Assembly: GCF_026341775.1 (NCBI RefSeq)
Contig: NZ_JAPEOB010000002.1
Location: 620,001 to 684,000, forward strand
Reading direction: 5' to 3'
Source: Streptomyces sp. NBC_00654
GTDB lineage: Bacteria; Actinomycetota; Actinomycetes; Streptomycetales; Streptomycetaceae
DNA length: 64,000 bases
Both the position numbers and the translations under genes were made by a program. Shown here piece after piece: positions 46,626-55,697 of this stretch. How positions within the stretch are numbered: the first letter of the stretch is position 1; each line of letters starts with the position of its first letter. The notes below the pieces were generated by a model. It was not told the origin of the DNA, ran no database searches, and worked only from the letters and a program-made list of their open reading frames with translations.

Positions 46626-46682
46626 GGCCGGTGCCGCGTACGGCATCGCCCTCCCCGGACGATGCCGTACGCGGCACCGGCC
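46626..46682. terminator. Very strong hairpin between convergent genes
   Basis: A perfect 23-bp stem (46626-46648 with 46660-46682; arms begin GGCCGGTGCCGCG and end CGCGGCACCGGCC) and an 11-nt loop lie between the hydrolase (ends 46601) and kinase (ends 46724) genes. It can stop transcription from both sides. Confidence 0.85.
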
Positions 46683-46723
46683 GATTCCGTACGCGACCCG
46701 ACGGCGACCCGACGGCGGCCCGT

Positions 46724-47362
46724 TCAGCGCCGGGCGGACGGCCGTCCCCCCGCCTGCCGCGCTCCGACGACCGCGAGCACCGCGTCCGCCAGCGCCGGAA
46801 CGGACCGGCCGCCGCCGGCGTCGATCCGGTCCAGGCCCAGCCGGTCGGCGGCCTCCACCATGAGGACCTGATAGCGCTCCGTACGCGCCAGGAACTTCTC
46901 CATCAGATGCCGCTCCCCCTCCGCCGCCCGCTCGTATCCACCCGCCTCGTGCACCCGGGCGCGTACGACGTCCATGTCCGCGGTGAGCCACACGGCGGCG
47001 GTGTACGGGACCGTCAGTTCCGCGACCCGAGCGGGCCGGAGAGCCGAACCCTCAAGGACCAGACCGGGCCTGTCGCCGCTCCCGTCCACATGTGACGCGA
47101 TCAGATCCTCGATGCGGGGCCACAGCCGTTCGTAGTGGTCGAGAACGGACGTGATCAGCTCATCGACCGTCAACGACCGGTAGTGCTCGGCGACATGCGG
47201 CGGAACCTCGTGGTCCGGCGTGGCCCAGGGCCGCCCCGGGTGACGCGCCAGCCCGTCGGTCGACAGGCACACGAACCCGAGACGCTCCGCCACCGCTTGG
47301 GCGACAGTCGACTTGCCGACATTGGACGTTCCACCGATCAGCACCACCCGCGCATCGCTCAT
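46724..47362 (-). CDS. P-loop kinase-like protein
   Basis: A 212-aa protein with Walker A 'IGGTSNVGKST' (residues 9-19), an early 'CLSTDGLARHPG' after it and a lid-like basic region 'RARVHEAGGYERAAEGERHLMEKF'. This fits small-molecule kinases of the AAA_33/2-phosphoglycerate kinase type. The phosphate acceptor is unknown. It stands alone on the minus strand, divergent from the GerW-like gene. Confidence 0.8.
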   Translation of the reverse strand: MSDARVVLIGGTSNVGKSTVAQAVAERLGFVCLSTDGLARHPGRPWATPDHEVPPHVAEHYRSLTVDELITSVLDHYERLWPRIEDLIASHVDGSGDRPGLVLEGSALRPARVAELTVPYTAAVWLTADMDVVRARVHEAGGYERAAEGERHLMEKFLARTERYQVLMVEAADRLGLDRIDAGGGRSVPALADAVLAVVGARQAGGRPSARR

Positions 47363-47595
47363 GCCGCAACCCTAGGGGCTGTCCGGACACACCCCACCCG
47401 GCCTGCGGCGTCCGGCACGCGTCCACGTCCGCGACCGTGCGAACCATCCCCGCACTGGCGCGGTTTGCGGCATGGAGGCGGCGGGGCCGCCCCGCCGGCG
47501 GACCCCCGCCCCGTACTCCGGCATTCCCCGGCCGGTCCCCGGCGGCAATACTCGGTACGCCCGCCCATCAGCACACCAGCCCCGGAGGCAACACC

Positions 47596-48024
47596 ATGGC
47601 AACGCCACCCAGGACGCCGCAGGAAGCCGGTACGACGCGGGGCGCGAGCGCGGAGGCCGCGGGCCGGTTGCTGGACCGGGTGGCCGAGCGCCTCGGCGGC
47701 AGGGCATCGGTGTCGGCCGTCTTCGGGGAGCCGGTCGTCCGCGACGACATCACCGTGATCCCTGTGGCGTCGGCCGGAATCGGATTCGGCGGCGGCGCCG
47801 CTCAGGAGAGCGGTGACAGGAAAACCAGCGAGGGTGGTGGAGGGGGCGGCGCCGCGACGGCGCGTCCCCTCGGATTCATCGAGATCAGGAAGGGGGCCGC
47901 GGTGTACCGGCCGATCCGGCCCCCGTGGGCCGACGCGGTCATCCCCGCGGTCCTGCTCCTGGCCGCGGTCGTCGCTCCCCGGGCCGCTCGCGCCTTCGCC
48001 GGACTCGGGCGCCGGCAAGGCTGA
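47596..48024 (+). CDS. GerW/YtfJ-family sporulation protein
   Basis: A 142-aa protein from ATG 47596 (GGAGG upstream). It has the family signature 'VFGEPVVRDDITVIPVASAGIGFGGG', followed by a Gly-rich stretch, 'GFIEIRKGAAVYRPI' and a C-terminal hydrophobic segment 'AVIPAVLLLAAVVAP' that may be a membrane helix. In Bacillus the YtfJ/GerW protein is a spore protein; in Streptomyces its role is less clear. Single gene. Confidence 0.88.
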   Translation: MATPPRTPQEAGTTRGASAEAAGRLLDRVAERLGGRASVSAVFGEPVVRDDITVIPVASAGIGFGGGAAQESGDRKTSEGGGGGGAATARPLGFIEIRKGAAVYRPIRPPWADAVIPAVLLLAAVVAPRAARAFAGLGRRQG

Positions 48025-48085
48025 GGACTCTCCCGCAAGCCGGCGGGCCGCCCCGGGCCGCCCCGCCGGCCGGGACGCGGCTTCC

Positions 48086-48898
48086 TCAGGACAGCGAACT
48101 CGGCCGGCGCGGCGGCGGCACCACACCCAGCAGCTCCCACAGAGGACGCGAGCCGCCGGCCCATGCGCCGAGAGTCCGGCGGTCCACCAGATGCAGTCGC
48201 TGCGTCTTCGCGAACTCCACAGCCGGTGCGGAGAACCGACCGTTCGTCACCAGGACGATGACGTCCCCCTTGTGCACGGGCCGTCCCGTGCCGTTGAGGA
48301 CCTGTAGGTCCGGGGTGCCCACGGCCGCCCCCGCCAGGCCGTCCCGGCGGTGTTTGCACTGAATCACCCAGCGTCGGCCGTAGGGATCGGTGGCCTTGAC
48401 GTCGGCTCCGTTGTCCCCGGCTCCCCCTACCTGGACCGCGTCCTCGCAGCCGTCACGGATCATCAGGTCCCTTATCGCGTACTCGAAGTCCCGGTGGTGC
48501 AGTTGGTCGAGCCGGGCCAGCGGGTAGCGCAGGGCGCTCTCCCTCGTCCGCCGCTGCCGGTTCAGCCGGATCCGATGCCGCTGCCACAGGACACCACCGG
48601 CCACCAGAACGGCCAGGGCCGACGGAACGGCCCAGAAGTGGTCCGCGAGCCAGTTCAGGATTCCGCCGAGAACCCACAGGCCCACGGCGGCCACCACCAG
48701 CACCTCTCCCGCCCGTACCTGCTGACGCTTCCGCGAGCGGGCCGGTCGGGGCCGCCGGGACGTACAGCCGGCGGGGCTGCGCACGGTACGGCGCGCAGGA
48801 CGCCAGGGAGGACGGCGGGAAGGGCGGCGGGCATTCACCGGCCGCTCCAGGGGCGTTGCCGCGTCCTTGTCCCGTCCCGGCCGTCCCGACGTCCGCAC
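48086..48898 (-). CDS. Membrane-anchored Mrr-type restriction endonuclease-like protein
   Basis: A 270-aa protein with a long basic N terminus, one or two hydrophobic segments ('[20 protein letters not shown]', '[16 protein letters not shown]', about 65-105) and a C-terminal Mrr_cat domain. The PD-(D/E)xK site appears as '[26 protein letters not shown]' split as Asp in 'NGAD' and 'QCK'; '[10 protein letters not shown]' is the upstream helix. Mrr nucleases cut methylated or foreign DNA. Membrane anchoring is unusual for a restriction enzyme but known for some Mrr_cat proteins of actinomycetes. The true start may be further inside the basic region. Confidence 0.82.
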   Translation of the reverse strand: MRTSGRPGRDKDAATPLERPVNARRPSRRPPWRPARRTVRSPAGCTSRRPRPARSRKRQQVRAGEVLVVAAVGLWVLGGILNWLADHFWAVPSALAVLVAGGVLWQRHRIRLNRQRRTRESALRYPLARLDQLHHRDFEYAIRDLMIRDGCEDAVQVGGAGDNGADVKATDPYGRRWVIQCKHRRDGLAGAAVGTPDLQVLNGTGRPVHKGDVIVLVTNGRFSAPAVEFAKTQRLHLVDRRTLGAWAGGSRPLWELLGVVPPPRRPSSLS

Positions 48899-49116
48899 GA
48901 ATGCACCCAGGGCACGACGTTTCCCTCCCGGTCCGCTGCGGCTCCCCGCGCAGCGACCCCATCAAAGCAGCAGTCACTGACAGTGCGTGGACAGAAGATC
49001 ACTTTCAGTCATTCGCCGGGAGCCGCGCGGGAGCCCGTGCTCCACCCCGAGAACGCCCCGGGGAGCGCCCGGAAAAGCGTTTGCCCGGGGAATTCGCGCC
49101 CTGCCACTGTGACCGC

Positions 49117-49683
49117 ATGCCTCCCCTGCGCCAGATACGCGCCCAGTACGACGCCCGGACCATCGTCGTGTATCAGGCGTACTCGCCCGCGGTCGCGGTC
49201 CCCGCCCTGCGGGCCGACCGTTTCGTGGCACCCTTCTCGTTCAACCGCATGACATGGATCAAACCCTCGTTCCTGTGGCTCATGCATCGCAGCAACTGGG
49301 CGCAGAAGCCGGGCCAGGAGTGCGTCCTCGCGGTACGGATCACCCGGGAAGGGTGGGAGGAGGCCCTCTCGCAGGCCGTACTGACAACATCCGACCCGGC
49401 GCATGTCGCACGGGCCGCTGTGCACGTCCAGTGGGACCCGGAACGCTCGCTGCGGGGAGCGGCACTCAACCACTACAGCATCCAAGTGGGCGTGGGCCGC
49501 GGACTGATCCGGACGTTCGTCGACGACTGGATCGTCGACCTCACCGACGTCACCGCGCAGGCCCGCAGGATCGCCGGGCTCGTACAGAGCGGGCACGCCT
49601 CGAAGGCCCGGCGACTGCTCCCTCCGGAGCGCGTCTGCCCGGCGCCCGCGGCCACCGCCGAGCGTCTGCGCATCGACGGGTGA
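49117..49683 (+). CDS. DUF4291-family protein
   Basis: A 188-aa protein starting '[20 protein letters not shown]'. It has the DUF4291 features '[16 protein letters not shown]', '[20 protein letters not shown]' and '[11 protein letters not shown]'. The biochemical role is unknown. Length is normal for the family. It is followed by a DinB gene 49 bp downstream on the same strand, which may be cotranscribed. Confidence 0.92.
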   Translation: MPPLRQIRAQYDARTIVVYQAYSPAVAVPALRADRFVAPFSFNRMTWIKPSFLWLMHRSNWAQKPGQECVLAVRITREGWEEALSQAVLTTSDPAHVARAAVHVQWDPERSLRGAALNHYSIQVGVGRGLIRTFVDDWIVDLTDVTAQARRIAGLVQSGHASKARRLLPPERVCPAPAATAERLRIDG

Positions 49684-49732
49684 ACGTGCCCGCCGTGCCG
49701 CGGCTCGGCCACCCCTCCAGGATGATGACCCG

Positions 49733-50239
49733 ATGAATGATCACCAGCGGACAGAGCCGTCACGGACAGCGGACGAGCGCACGTCATTGACCGGATTCCT
49801 CCAGTACCAGCGGGACACTCTCGCGATGAAGTGCGCCGGACTGACCGTCGGCCGGCTGAGACGGAAGGCGTGCCCGCCGTCCGGGCTGTCCCTGCTCGGA
49901 CTGGTCCGGCACGCGGCCGAGGTCGAACGAAGCTGGTTCCAGTACGTCTGGAACGGGGAGGAGACGGGCCCCCACTGGCCGAGGAACGCCGATGGCACCT
50001 TCGCCGAGTTCGACGTCGAATCGGCCGATCCCGACGAGGCGTTCACGTTCTGGCACGCCGCCTGCGAACGCTCCCGCGCGATCGTCGCATCCGTCGACTC
50101 CCTGGACACCACCGTGCGGTGGCGCGAGGAGGTCTTCAGCCTCCGCTATGTCCTCACCCACATGATCGAGGAGTACGCGCGCCACAACGGCCACGCCGAC
50201 CTTCTGCGTGAAGCCGTCGACGGCGAGACCGGAGAGTAG
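49733..50239 (+). CDS. DinB/DUF664-family protein
   Basis: A 168-aa protein with all conserved DUF664 parts: 'MKCAGLTVGRLRRKACPPSG', 'LGLVRHAAEVERSWFQYVW' and 'MIEEYARHNGHADLLREAVD'. It ends 'GETGE', the normal family end, and is a good reference for the aberrant copies at 15196 and 61666. Such proteins are thought to be metal-dependent thiol S-transferases or hydrolases. No partner gene suggests a substrate. Confidence 0.9.
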   Translation: MNDHQRTEPSRTADERTSLTGFLQYQRDTLAMKCAGLTVGRLRRKACPPSGLSLLGLVRHAAEVERSWFQYVWNGEETGPHWPRNADGTFAEFDVESADPDEAFTFWHAACERSRAIVASVDSLDTTVRWREEVFSLRYVLTHMIEEYARHNGHADLLREAVDGETGE

Positions 50240-50399
50240 ACGCACTACCAGGACACCTACGGCTACCCGCCACACGTACGCACCCCCGCTGCCCACTCGG
50301 CGTCAGATCGCGCCAATTCACGACTGTTCAGGATTCATTGTCGGCCGTTTCTGACTGTTGTCCGTCATGAACGCAGAGCCAGGATGCTTGCGAGGCAGG

Positions 50400-52472
50400 A
50401 TGTCCTCCGTGATGGGCAACCTTCCTGTCGTGAGGACCAGTTTCGTCGGCCGCAGCAGCGAACTGGCCCGCATAGAACGGGCACTCGAAGAACACCGGCT
50501 GGTCACGCTCACGGGCAGCGGGGGCGTCGGCAAGAGCCGGCTGGCGCTCCGCGCCGCGGACCTCGTCGGGGACCGCTTCCCCGACGGTGTGTGGTGGACC
50601 GATCTGTCCCCGCTCTACGACGACCAGTTGCTCATCACGACGGTGTGCGACGGCGTCGGGCTGCTCGATCACAGCTCGCGTCTCCCGGAGCAGGCGCTGC
50701 GCGAATGGCTGGCCGACCGGCAGCTGCTGCTCGTCCTCGACTGCTGCGAGCGCGTCGTCACCTCCTGCCGGCACCTGGTGGAGGAACTCCTCGACGCGGC
50801 ACCGGGACTGACCGTGCTCATCACGAGCAGGCAGCCCCTCGGCGTCGAGTGGGAGCACTGTGTCGAAGTGCCGCCGCTGTCGACGGGCGTGGACGAGGAC
50901 GGGGCGGTGGAAGGGGACCGTCCGCAGGACGAAGCGGTGCGGCTGTTCCTCGACCGCGCCGCCACCGCGGCTCCCCATCTGATGCTCGACGACCCGGACA
51001 CCGCATCGGCGGTGGTGGAGATCTGCCGCCGCCTCGAAGGAGTCCCGCTGGCCATCGAGCTGGCCTGTGCCCGGCTCCGTGAGAGCAGCGCGTGGGAGAT
51101 CACCGGCCGTCTCGCCTCCCGGCTCGACGCCCTCACCGACGAAGCGCTGTGGCCCCGGCGCCACCGCACGCTGCGCACCACCATCGGCTGGAGCCATGAG
51201 CTCTGCGCGCCGCTCGAACGCCTGCTGTGGGCCAGGCTCTCCGTCTTCCGGGGGGTCGTGGGGACGGCCGACGCCGAGGCCGTGTGCTCCGGCGGGCCGC
51301 TCACCGCCGGCACGATCGCTCCCACGATGGAACGGCTCGCCTCCCAGTCCGTCCTCCAGCGGGTCGGGGACGGCTACCGGATGCTCGACACCCTGCGCGA
51401 GTACGGTGCCATGTGGCTCGCGGAACTGGCGGAGGACCGTACTCTCGCCGAACGCCACGCCCAGCACTTCGCCACCGTCGCAGCGCAGGCCCACGCGGGC
51501 TGGCTCGGCCCGTCCCAGGTCGACTGGTACCGCAGGATCGCCGACACCCACGCGGATCTGTGTGCCGCCCTGGAACACCTGCTCGCCGAGGACCCGGGGA
51601 AGGCCGTCGAGATGGCCGGATGCACCGGGCTGTTCTGGAGTTGCTGCGGCCATCTGCACCAGGCCCGTGCCTATCTCGAACGGGCCCTCGCCCTGCCGCC
51701 CTCACCCGGGCCGCACCACACCCGCGCCCTCTGGGCCCTCGGCATCACGCTCACGCTCCAGGGCGACCACAAGGCCGCCCGCCGGGTCGGCGAGGAGTGC
51801 AATCGCGCCGCGCGCCGCGACCAGGACGCCGAGTCGATACTCTCCGCCGCCCACAGCATCAGCTTCACGTACCTGATGATGGGCCGTCCGCAGACGGCCC
51901 ACTCCGTCAGCGACCATGCGCTGCGCCATCTGCCGGACGGCGCGGACGACGCCCCCTCACAACTGCGCTGCCGGGTGATAAGGCTCTTCGCGCTCTCCGC
52001 GCTCGGTCGCCTGGACGAGGCGTACGAGGAGGCCACCCGGCTCCAGCGGATCAGCCTGCGCCACGGTGAACGCTGGGCCCGCGCGTACGCCGACCACCAG
52101 CTCGCCCTGATACACATGCTCCAAGGGCGCCCCCGGCATGCCGAAGCCCACGCGCGCTCCATGCTCGCGAGCAAGAACGACCTCCACGACAGTCTCGGCA
52201 TCGCGCTCGGGCTCGATCTGCTCGCCGGGGCCATCGCCGCCCAGGGGGACGGGGTCGAGGCGGCCCGCACCTCCGGCACGGGACACACGTACTGGCGGAT
52301 GATCGGCCACCCCCATCGCGGTACCCCCGAGCTCGGCGCGATCCGCGCCCGGTGGGAGCGCCAGGCACGGGAGGCCGCGGGTGACACGGCCTACGAGCGT
52401 GCCTACCACCGCGCCTCGGCCGACGACGCCGAGCGCGGCCTGGCCCACGCACTGGAACGGCACAGCCCCTGA
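50400..52472 (+). CDS. STAND/NB-ARC-type ATPase with TPR-like C-terminal half
   Basis: About 690 aa from ATG 50400; in-frame TTG 50358, ATG 50367 and ATG 50412 are alternatives. It begins 'VRTSFVGRSSELARIERAL', then Walker A 'GSGGVGKSRLAL' (39-50), Walker B-like 'LLLVLDCCERV' and 'LTVLITSRQPLGV', a set typical of AfsR/LuxR-type NTPases. The winged-helix part ('TLRTTIGWSHELCAPLERLLWARLSVF') and a long helical repeat region follow. Neither an N-terminal SARP nor a C-terminal LuxR HTH is visible, so it lacks an obvious DNA-binding part. It may be a signalling ATPase rather than a direct regulator. Confidence 0.87.
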   Translation: MSSVMGNLPVVRTSFVGRSSELARIERALEEHRLVTLTGSGGVGKSRLALRAADLVGDRFPDGVWWTDLSPLYDDQLLITTVCDGVGLLDHSSRLPEQALREWLADRQLLLVLDCCERVVTSCRHLVEELLDAAPGLTVLITSRQPLGVEWEHCVEVPPLSTGVDEDGAVEGDRPQDEAVRLFLDRAATAAPHLMLDDPDTASAVVEICRRLEGVPLAIELACARLRESSAWEITGRLASRLDALTDEALWPRRHRTLRTTIGWSHELCAPLERLLWARLSVFRGVVGTADAEAVCSGGPLTAGTIAPTMERLASQSVLQRVGDGYRMLDTLREYGAMWLAELAEDRTLAERHAQHFATVAAQAHAGWLGPSQVDWYRRIADTHADLCAALEHLLAEDPGKAVEMAGCTGLFWSCCGHLHQARAYLERALALPPSPGPHHTRALWALGITLTLQGDHKAARRVGEECNRAARRDQDAESILSAAHSISFTYLMMGRPQTAHSVSDHALRHLPDGADDAPSQLRCRVIRLFALSALGRLDEAYEEATRLQRISLRHGERWARAYADHQLALIHMLQGRPRHAEAHARSMLASKNDLHDSLGIALGLDLLAGAIAAQGDGVEAARTSGTGHTYWRMIGHPHRGTPELGAIRARWERQAREAAGDTAYERAYHRASADDAERGLAHALERHSP

Positions 52473-52529
52473 GGACTGTGCCGTGATTCCGCCCGGCCCA
52501 CGGGCACTCCGATCCGGTAGCGTGACCGC

Positions 52530-53024
52530 ATGATCGTCATCAGCCGGCTCCGCCCCGACCACGGCCCCGCCCTGCTCGCCTTCGAGAAACGGAACCGGGC
52601 GTACTTCGCCGCTTCGGTCCCGGACCGCGGCGACGACTACTTCACGCGCTTCGGGATACGGCACGATGAGCTGCTCGCCGAGCAGAGTGCCGGGCTGCAT
52701 CACTTCCACCTCGTGGAGGACGGCGACGGCGCGGTGCTGGGCCGGGTCAACCTGCTCGATGTCGCGGAGGGGTCCGCCGAGCTCGGCTACCGGATCGCCG
52801 AGCGGGCGGCCGGCCGGGGGCTGGCGACGTACGCCGTACGGCAGGTCTGCGCTCTGGCCGCCTCCGAGTACGGGCTGACCACTCTGCGGGCGGCCACGAC
52901 CCTGGACAATCCGGCCTCGCACGCCGTGCTGATCCGTACGGGCTTCGAACCGACGGGGGAGGCCTCGTTCGACGGCCGCCCCGGACGCCTGTACACCCTC
53001 GGCCTGAGCGCCCCGCCCCACTGA
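52530..53024 (+). CDS. GNAT-family N-acetyltransferase
   Basis: A 164-aa RimJ/RimL-type GNAT protein. The acetyl-CoA loop is 'AERAAGRGLATYAVRQV' (motif A, R/QxxGxG/A pattern), followed by 'LRAATTLDNPASHAVLIRTGFEP' (motif B). The acceptor, either a protein N terminus or a small amine, is unknown. It follows the STAND gene by 57 bp on the same strand and converges with the lipoprotein gene. Confidence 0.9.
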   Translation: MIVISRLRPDHGPALLAFEKRNRAYFAASVPDRGDDYFTRFGIRHDELLAEQSAGLHHFHLVEDGDGAVLGRVNLLDVAEGSAELGYRIAERAAGRGLATYAVRQVCALAASEYGLTTLRAATTLDNPASHAVLIRTGFEPTGEASFDGRPGRLYTLGLSAPPH

Positions 53025-53066
53025 TCCGTCCGTGCCCGCGACGGCGTGCCGTCCGCACCCCCGGAT

Positions 53067-53099
53067 GTCGGTGGTGCGCCGTCGCAGCACACCACCGAC
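53067..53099. terminator. Hairpin between convergent genes
   Basis: A perfect 10-bp stem (GTCGGTGGTG / CACCACCGAC) with a 13-nt loop lies between the GNAT gene and the PepSY lipoprotein gene, which converge. Confidence 0.6.
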
Positions 53100-53119
53100 G
53101 TGTGTCGCCTCGTCGGCGG

Positions 53120-53953
53120 TCAGTCCTCGTCGGTCTCCTCACGGAGGATGGTGTCGTTCTTCGCGTCCACGTCGAAGGTGGTCCTCTTCCAGTCGGTGTC
53201 GACCACGTCGACCGACCAGATGACGCCCTTGCCGTCGTTGTCGTCCAGATTGACCGAGGTGACCGTTCCCTTCTTCTTGTCCGTGGCCACCTTGGCGGCC
53301 TGCTCGGGCGTCTGCGTCGCCTCGGCGATCCACTTGGCCAGTTCCTGCTTGTCCTCGGCGTCCTGGTCCGTGTCCGCCTTGGCCTCGATCACCTCTCCGG
53401 AGACCGCGTCGATACGGACGGTGTGCGCGGTGCCGTCCTTCTCGGCGACCTCCGCGACCCATTCCGGCTTCTCGGATCCGGGGCTCGCGCTGGCGCTGCC
53501 GCTCGGGCTCGCGCTGCCGCTCGGGCTCGCGGTGCCGCTGGGACTGGCGTCGGCGGTGCCGCTCGGGCTCGCGGTCCCGCTGGGGCTCGCGCTGGCGTCG
53601 TTGTCGTCGTCCAAGTCGTCCAGTTCGAGGTCGACCAGGGTGCTGCCGGCCACCTCGCCGACCGCTGTGGTGGCTGCCTTGTTGTAGGTGACCTTGGTGG
53701 CCTCGATCACCCGCTTCCGCTCTTTCTGGTCCTCGGTCAGCTGTGCCGTGCTCGACGGGCTGCTCGACGGTGTGGTCGTCCGCTGCGGAACGACCTTCGC
53801 GGCCTCGGAAGTGGCCGTGGCCGCCGTCTCGCCGCTGCCGGCCCCGCATCCCGTCACCAGCACGGCGGCGGCGACCACGCAGAGGGCTCCTGCGACGCGG
53901 AGGTTTCGGGCACGCGGGGAAACACGGGTCATTCGTCGGGGCTCAAGTCTCAT
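53120..53953 (-). CDS. PepSY-domain lipoprotein with Ser-Pro-Gly repeat linker
   Basis: A 277-aa lipoprotein with lipobox 'VLVTGC' (Cys36). A first PepSY-like unit ('IEATKVTYNKAATTAVGEVAG') is separated by an 'ASPSGT' repeat from a second ('WVAEVAEKDGTAHTVRIDAVSGEVIEAK', 'AAKVATDKKKGTVTSVNLDD'). PepSY domains are often peptidase inhibitors or envelope regulators outside the membrane. ATG 53932 (8th residue) is an alternative start. Function in the cell is unknown. Confidence 0.87.
   Translation of the reverse strand: MRLEPRRMTRVSPRARNLRVAGALCVVAAAVLVTGCGAGSGETAATATSEAAKVVPQRTTTPSSSPSSTAQLTEDQKERKRVIEATKVTYNKAATTAVGEVAGSTLVDLELDDLDDDNDASASPSGTASPSGTADASPSGTASPSGSASPSGSASASPGSEKPEWVAEVAEKDGTAHTVRIDAVSGEVIEAKADTDQDAEDKQELAKWIAEATQTPEQAAKVATDKKKGTVTSVNLDDNDGKGVIWSVDVVDTDWKRTTFDVDAKNDTILREETDED
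53475..53600 (-). repeat. In-gene ASPSG-type tandem repeat
   Basis: The linker of the PepSY lipoprotein consists of about eight short units of the form (A/D)SPSG(T/S)A, coded by near-identical 15-18-bp repeats. The nucleotide repetition makes the stretch prone to length change by slippage. It is coding, not an array. Confidence 0.75.
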
Positions 53954-54185
53954 ATGCGCATGCCTAGCCCTCCCGGCGATCAGTCATGTTGACCGACCTG
54001 CCGGAGTCACCCGATCGAACGGCCCTCTCCGCCCGTTGGCCGTCCTCCCGGCACCCGTACGCGCCCCGAGCGGTGCGGCACCCCGTACCGGGGACGCCGT
54101 TCCCCGGGCAGGTCGCGCGCAGGTGGGAAACAATGGACTGGACGGGCGCCGGCTCCTGTCGCCGCGGCCCGGTCGGGAGGCGGTC

Positions 54186-54434
54186 ATGGAATACCCGGAG
54201 AGTTACGAGCTGATCTTCCAGTCGTTCGGTGCCGAGGACGATGTGGTCACCGTGCGGCTGACCGCCCGGGACGGGGCCGGCGGGTACCCGGTCTACGAGG
54301 ACGAGACGGGGATCGTGCGCGCGGAGATCAGTGACCGCGGTGAGGTGCGCATGCTGGCGAGCGGCGGGCATCAGGTTCCCGGTGTGCCGTTGCTGGTCCG
54401 CCCGCTGAGTCAGGGAAGCCCTCCCGCCCGCTGA
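54186..54434 (+). CDS. DUF6296-family small protein
   Basis: An 82-aa protein from ATG 54186 after GGGAGG (5 nt spacing). It has the family pattern 'YELIFQSFGAEDDVVTVRLT' and 'GGYPVYEDETGIVRAEISDR'. Function unknown; the fold is probably a small beta barrel. An open frame extends upstream but without homology. The nearest plus-strand gene is the phosphatase at 54609. Confidence 0.85.
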   Translation: MEYPESYELIFQSFGAEDDVVTVRLTARDGAGGYPVYEDETGIVRAEISDRGEVRMLASGGHQVPGVPLLVRPLSQGSPPAR

Positions 54435-54608
54435 CGGCGGACGCCCCGCCGGTGCCGGGGCCGCGGGGAAACGCGCGGTGTTCCGGCCGCCCGCCGGATC
54501 GTTCCGCTCGTCGGCCCGGGCACGTTCGGGCAGGCGTACCTCGCCCGCTTCGGGAACCTGGACGACGGCGACCTGCTTCCCCCGGCGGACAACCTCTAGA
54601 TTGGCCGT

Positions 54609-55046
54609 GTGACCGAGACCTGGAGCCCGACCGACCGTGCCGTCGTCCGCCTTCCCTCCGGGCGGCTGATACGGGGACGCGGCCTGCGCCGCCCTCGTCC
54701 CGACGGGCCGGAACCGGAGTTCGGCGTCTATCTGCTGGGCCGCCTGCCGCCACCCGTTGCCTGGGAGTCCCGCTGGCTGCGCTGGCCGGACTTCCGGCTC
54801 CCCGCCGACCGTCGGCAGGCGCGGGACCTCCTCGAAGAGGTGTGGCGCCGGGCGGACCACGAGCGGGTCGAGCTCGCGTGCGAAGGCGGCATCGGGCGCA
54901 CGGGAACGGCACTGGCGTGCCTGGCGGTCCTGGACGGTGTTCCCTCGGACCGGGCCGTGGCCTTCGTCCGCGGCCAGTACCACCCGCGCGCGGTGGAGAC
55001 ACCGTGGCAGCGTCGATACGTACGGCGCTTCGGGCAGGCCGAGTAG
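54609..55046 (+). CDS. Protein-tyrosine-phosphatase-like protein
   Basis: A 145-aa protein with the PTP P-loop 'ACEGGIGRTGTAL' (Cys91, Arg97) and a WPD-loop 'RWPDFRLP' (Asp61). All three catalytic residues are therefore present. It is a compact, dual-specificity-like phosphatase acting in the cytoplasm; the target is unknown. The GTG start follows a weak site. The DUF1877 gene follows on the same strand after 63 bp. Confidence 0.9.
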   Translation: MTETWSPTDRAVVRLPSGRLIRGRGLRRPRPDGPEPEFGVYLLGRLPPPVAWESRWLRWPDFRLPADRRQARDLLEEVWRRADHERVELACEGGIGRTGTALACLAVLDGVPSDRAVAFVRGQYHPRAVETPWQRRYVRRFGQAE

Positions 55047-55109
55047 CGCCCGCCACCGTGTGGTTGGATCCGCAGCGGGAACCAATCACCGTCGGTCGGG
55101 AGAAAGCAC

Positions 55110-55601
55110 ATGGCTTGTCGTGGAGTCCTCTTCGCACTGGAAACCGCGGACGCCGAAAGGCTGTTGGCGGCCGAGGGCGATGCGGCGGCGATGGAGTTCG
55201 TCGAAACGGTCGAAGAGGGCTGGGACGTGGCATGGCTGATGGAGCTGGACAAGTCCTGGGACGTCCTGCACCGCTGTCTGACGGACGGCAGCCTGACCTT
55301 CGACGGAGGTGAGTACCCGCTCTCGCACGCCGTCCTCGGAGGCATCCTGCTCCACGAAGGCGACGACTACGTCATCTCGTACGTCGACGCGGAGCAGGTC
55401 CATGACATCGCCCGAGCTCTGGCGCCCCTCGACGAGGAGTGGCTCAGGGAGCGTTTCGCCGCTCTGACGTTCCCCGAGTACCAGGGAAGCGGCGGCGAGG
55501 ACGACATCGAGTACGCGCTCGCCTTCCTGCCCGACCTGCGGGACTTCTACAAGGAAGCGGCACGGGCGGGCCGGGCAGCGATCTTCACCGTCGACCAGTA
55601 G
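55110..55601 (+). CDS. DUF1877 (YfbM-like) protein
   Basis: A 163-aa protein with the DUF1877 pattern: 'MACRGVLFALETADAERLLA', 'VEEGWDVAWLMELDKSWDVLH', 'YPLSHAVLGGILLHEGDDYV' and a C-terminal 'YYKEAAR'-like 'FYKEAARAGRAAIFTVD'. Family function is unknown; proteins of this kind often appear near toxin or immunity genes, but here no toxin is adjacent. Normal length. Confidence 0.92.
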   Translation: MACRGVLFALETADAERLLAAEGDAAAMEFVETVEEGWDVAWLMELDKSWDVLHRCLTDGSLTFDGGEYPLSHAVLGGILLHEGDDYVISYVDAEQVHDIARALAPLDEEWLRERFAALTFPEYQGSGGEDDIEYALAFLPDLRDFYKEAARAGRAAIFTVDQ

Positions 55602-55697
55602 CCGAAACCCGGCCCCGGCAGTCCGCCGCGCTCCTCCCCTGCCCGCCCCGTCCGCCCCGTCCGCCTCACGTGCCCGGCCTTCACACGTCTCGCCGCG

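Noticed and set aside
53475..53600. Repeat stretch as CRISPR or minisatellite array
   Set aside because: The repeats are in frame, coding a Ser-Pro-Gly linker, without unique spacers.
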